Positions 6,375 through 6,988 of a DNA stretch of 6,988 nt are shown here, one piece after another. The notes below the pieces were generated by a model. The model made no database searches and was not told where the DNA came from. It saw only the letters and a program-made list of their open reading frames with translations. The DNA is from JBBDSJ01 sp040905025 (GTDB taxonomy: Bacteria; Pseudomonadota; Gammaproteobacteria; Methylohalomonadales; Methylohalomonadaceae). The position numbers and the translations under genes were made by a program. The stretch's first letter is position 1. Each line of letters starts with the position of its first letter. Where the stretch lies: positions 1-6,988 of the forward strand of contig JBBDSJ010000062.1 in assembly GCA_040905025.1 (NCBI GenBank). The letters run 5' to 3'.

Positions 6375-6412
6375 GTAACGTCAATTCTGATACAAACCTG
6401 CTAACCCTGTTC

Positions 6413-6706
6413 ATGCTGTTACGCCGCTTCTTCACTGTCATGTTGCTCACCCTGCTGGTTTTTATGCAGGCTGCCAGCCTTGCGCACAGCACTGAACATC
6501 TGCTGACCGGTGAAGACAGTCATTGCGCCGCATGTGCACTCGGCCAGCAATTCAAACAGACCGTCAGCAGCAGCAAACTGACTACCGGAACAGAAATTCA
6601 TACCGAATCTGCGGCCACGGGGTCCAGCCCCCGCTCGACAGCAGTTGTCACCGCCGTATTTCAGCCCCGCGCACCCCCCGCATTTCCTGAACTGATTCAA
6701 TCCTGA
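6413..6706 (+). CDS. Small exported His/Cys protein, DUF2946-like putative zinc-handling protein
   Basis: The protein has 97 aa. Residues 1-24 form a signal peptide (LLRR start, hydrophobic core, ASLA before HSTEH), so the mature protein of about 73 aa should be periplasmic or membrane-associated. Just after the cleavage site comes a compact metal-ligand cluster: His25, His29, His37-Cys38 and Cys41 (HCAAC). A Ser/Thr-rich linker follows, and the end reads QPRAPPAFP. This layout (signal, H-x3-H, CxxC, terminal RAPP) resembles small DUF2946-type proteins found beside zinc transporters, some of which are labelled zinc chaperones. That resemblance is from memory and unverified. It is the first gene of the plus arm under the Zur box. 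No Shine-Dalgarno is visible; Met10 is an alternative start but would shorten the signal peptide. Binding of zinc is inference. Confidence 0.7.
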   Translation: MLLRRFFTVMLLTLLVFMQAASLAHSTEHLLTGEDSHCAACALGQQFKQTVSSSKLTTGTEIHTESAATGSSPRSTAVVTAVFQPRAPPAFPELIQS

Positions 6707-6715
6707 CGCCCTAGT

Positions 6716-6767
6716 CCATTCTTGAGGCCCATTCTTGAGGCCCATTCTTGAGGCCCATCTTTGCGGG
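6716..6767. repeat. 13-bp tandem repeat, three exact copies plus a degenerate fourth
   Basis: CCATTCTTGAGGC is repeated without spacing at 6716-6728, 6729-6741 and 6742-6754. A fourth, decayed copy (CCATCTTTGCGGG, 9 of 13 identical) follows at 6755-6767. The array starts 9 nt after the stop of the small exported protein and lies in the 116-nt gap before the receptor gene. The exact copies suggest slipped-strand duplication. The unit length is not a multiple of three and no gene covers it. Confidence 0.9.
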
Positions 6768-6788
6768 CCATATTTTAAACGTATGCCC

Positions 6789-6811
6789 TGGCGGCATGCG
6801 CTGCCATTTTT
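6789..6811 (+). terminator. Terminator-like hairpin just before the receptor gene
   Basis: TGGCGGC (6789-6795) pairs with GCTGCCA (6800-6806) over 7 bp with one G-U pair and an ATGC loop, followed directly by five T (6807-6811). The GGGAG ribosome-binding site of the receptor begins at 6812, immediately afterwards. It may partly terminate readthrough from the upstream gene, act as an attenuator, or protect a processed mRNA. An overlapping weaker stem, ATGCC/GGCAT (6783-6797), could compete with it. Confidence 0.5.
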
Positions 6812-6822
6812 GGGAGATAACA

Positions 6823-6988
6823 ATGAAAAATTATTTATCAGGCACAACGCTATGCATGCTGGGTCTAATTCCCGGCGTAGTACTGGCGCAGGACAGCGTG
6901 AACCCGCGTGACGATCACGCCACACTTGATACACTGACCATTACCTCACGCCCGCCGGGTTCACAAAGTGTCGAACACACCGCCCAGC
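6823..6988 (+). CDS. TonB-dependent outer-membrane receptor, N-terminal fragment (putative ZnuD-like zinc receptor)
   Basis: The first 55 codons are visible; the gene runs off the window. GGGAG lies 6 nt before the ATG. Residues 1-22 form a signal peptide ending VVLA before QDS. A TonB-box-like segment, LDTLTITS (about residues 35-42), follows, as in TonB-dependent receptors that carry substrates across the outer membrane using energy from TonB-ExbB-ExbD. The plug domain would start at about residue 50. Its place downstream of a Zur box and divergent from zur-znuACB suggests zinc, or a zinc complex, as substrate. The substrate is inference from context only, since plug and barrel are not visible. 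Confidence 0.72.
   Translation, partial: MKNYLSGTTLCMLGLIPGVVLAQDSVNPRDDHATLDTLTITSRPPGSQSVEHTAQ

Larger units (their letters stand above)
6367..6379. promoter_or_regulatory. Zur box in the divergent promoter region
   Basis: GTTATAATGTAAC is a 13-bp dyad (GTTA...TAAC) with one mismatched pair, and it differs at one position from the gammaproteobacterial Zur core GTTATANTATAAC. The flanks (AAT before, GT after) continue the AT-rich operator partly. It lies 59 bp upstream of the chosen zur start and 33 bp upstream of the plus-strand gene at 6413, and it overlaps candidate -10 elements for both directions. Zinc-loaded Zur bound here should block both promoters. Confidence 0.8.

Noticed and set aside
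6716..6767. The tandem repeats as a CRISPR array
   Set aside because: The 13-bp units abut with no spacers and there are no cas genes.
6419..6934. A 171-aa minus-strand open frame across the small gene, the repeats and the receptor start
   Set aside because: It runs antisense to two well-supported genes, translates the 13-bp array into repetitive sequence, and has no recognisable domain.

Overview
The window looks like the chromosome of a gammaproteobacterium of moderate GC content (a little over 50% by eye). The evidence is an AroG-type class I alpha DAHP synthase, a Zur box close to the gammaproteobacterial consensus, and a zur-znuA-znuC-znuB cluster. I cannot name the genus. A run of exactly 100 N (5021-5120) marks it as a draft or metagenomic scaffold with a contig join inside the zinc cluster.

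Left half, plus strand (1-3418): four housekeeping or accessory genes follow each other with wide gaps. They are a short CbiX/SirB-type tetrapyrrole metal chelatase (98-460), an exported alpha/beta hydrolase (730-1791), a HinT-like histidine triad protein (1870-2208) and a DAHP synthase (2330-3418). The hydrolase has the most interesting upstream region: a textbook sigma-54 (-24/-12) promoter at 620-635, and a hairpin at 705-722 that pairs its Shine-Dalgarno sequence with a perfect anti-Shine-Dalgarno. A 36-nt perfect palindrome (3438-3473) with A- and T-tracts closes this side and should terminate transcription from both directions.

Right half (3543-6988): a divergent zinc-acquisition locus. 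On the minus strand, zur, znuA, znuC and znuB encode the zinc-sensing repressor, the periplasmic zinc-binding protein, the ATPase and the membrane permease. The assembly gap removes the 3' end of znuA and the 5' end of znuC. An uninterrupted reading frame across the Ns is an artefact and not a fusion gene. On the plus strand, starting 105 bp from the chosen zur start, are a 97-aa exported His/Cys protein (6413-6706) and the first 55 codons of a TonB-dependent outer-membrane receptor (from 6823).

A Zur-box-like dyad at 6367-6379 lies between the two arms. It overlaps a perfect TATAAT for the plus arm and a TATAAC for the minus arm. The simplest model is that zinc-loaded Zur shuts off both arms. 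Under zinc starvation the cell would then make an outer-membrane zinc importer, a small exported putative zinc-handling protein and the ZnuABC inner-membrane transporter together. Between the small protein gene and the receptor lie three exact tandem copies of a 13-bp unit (plus a decayed fourth) and a terminator-like hairpin, which could tune how much receptor is made.
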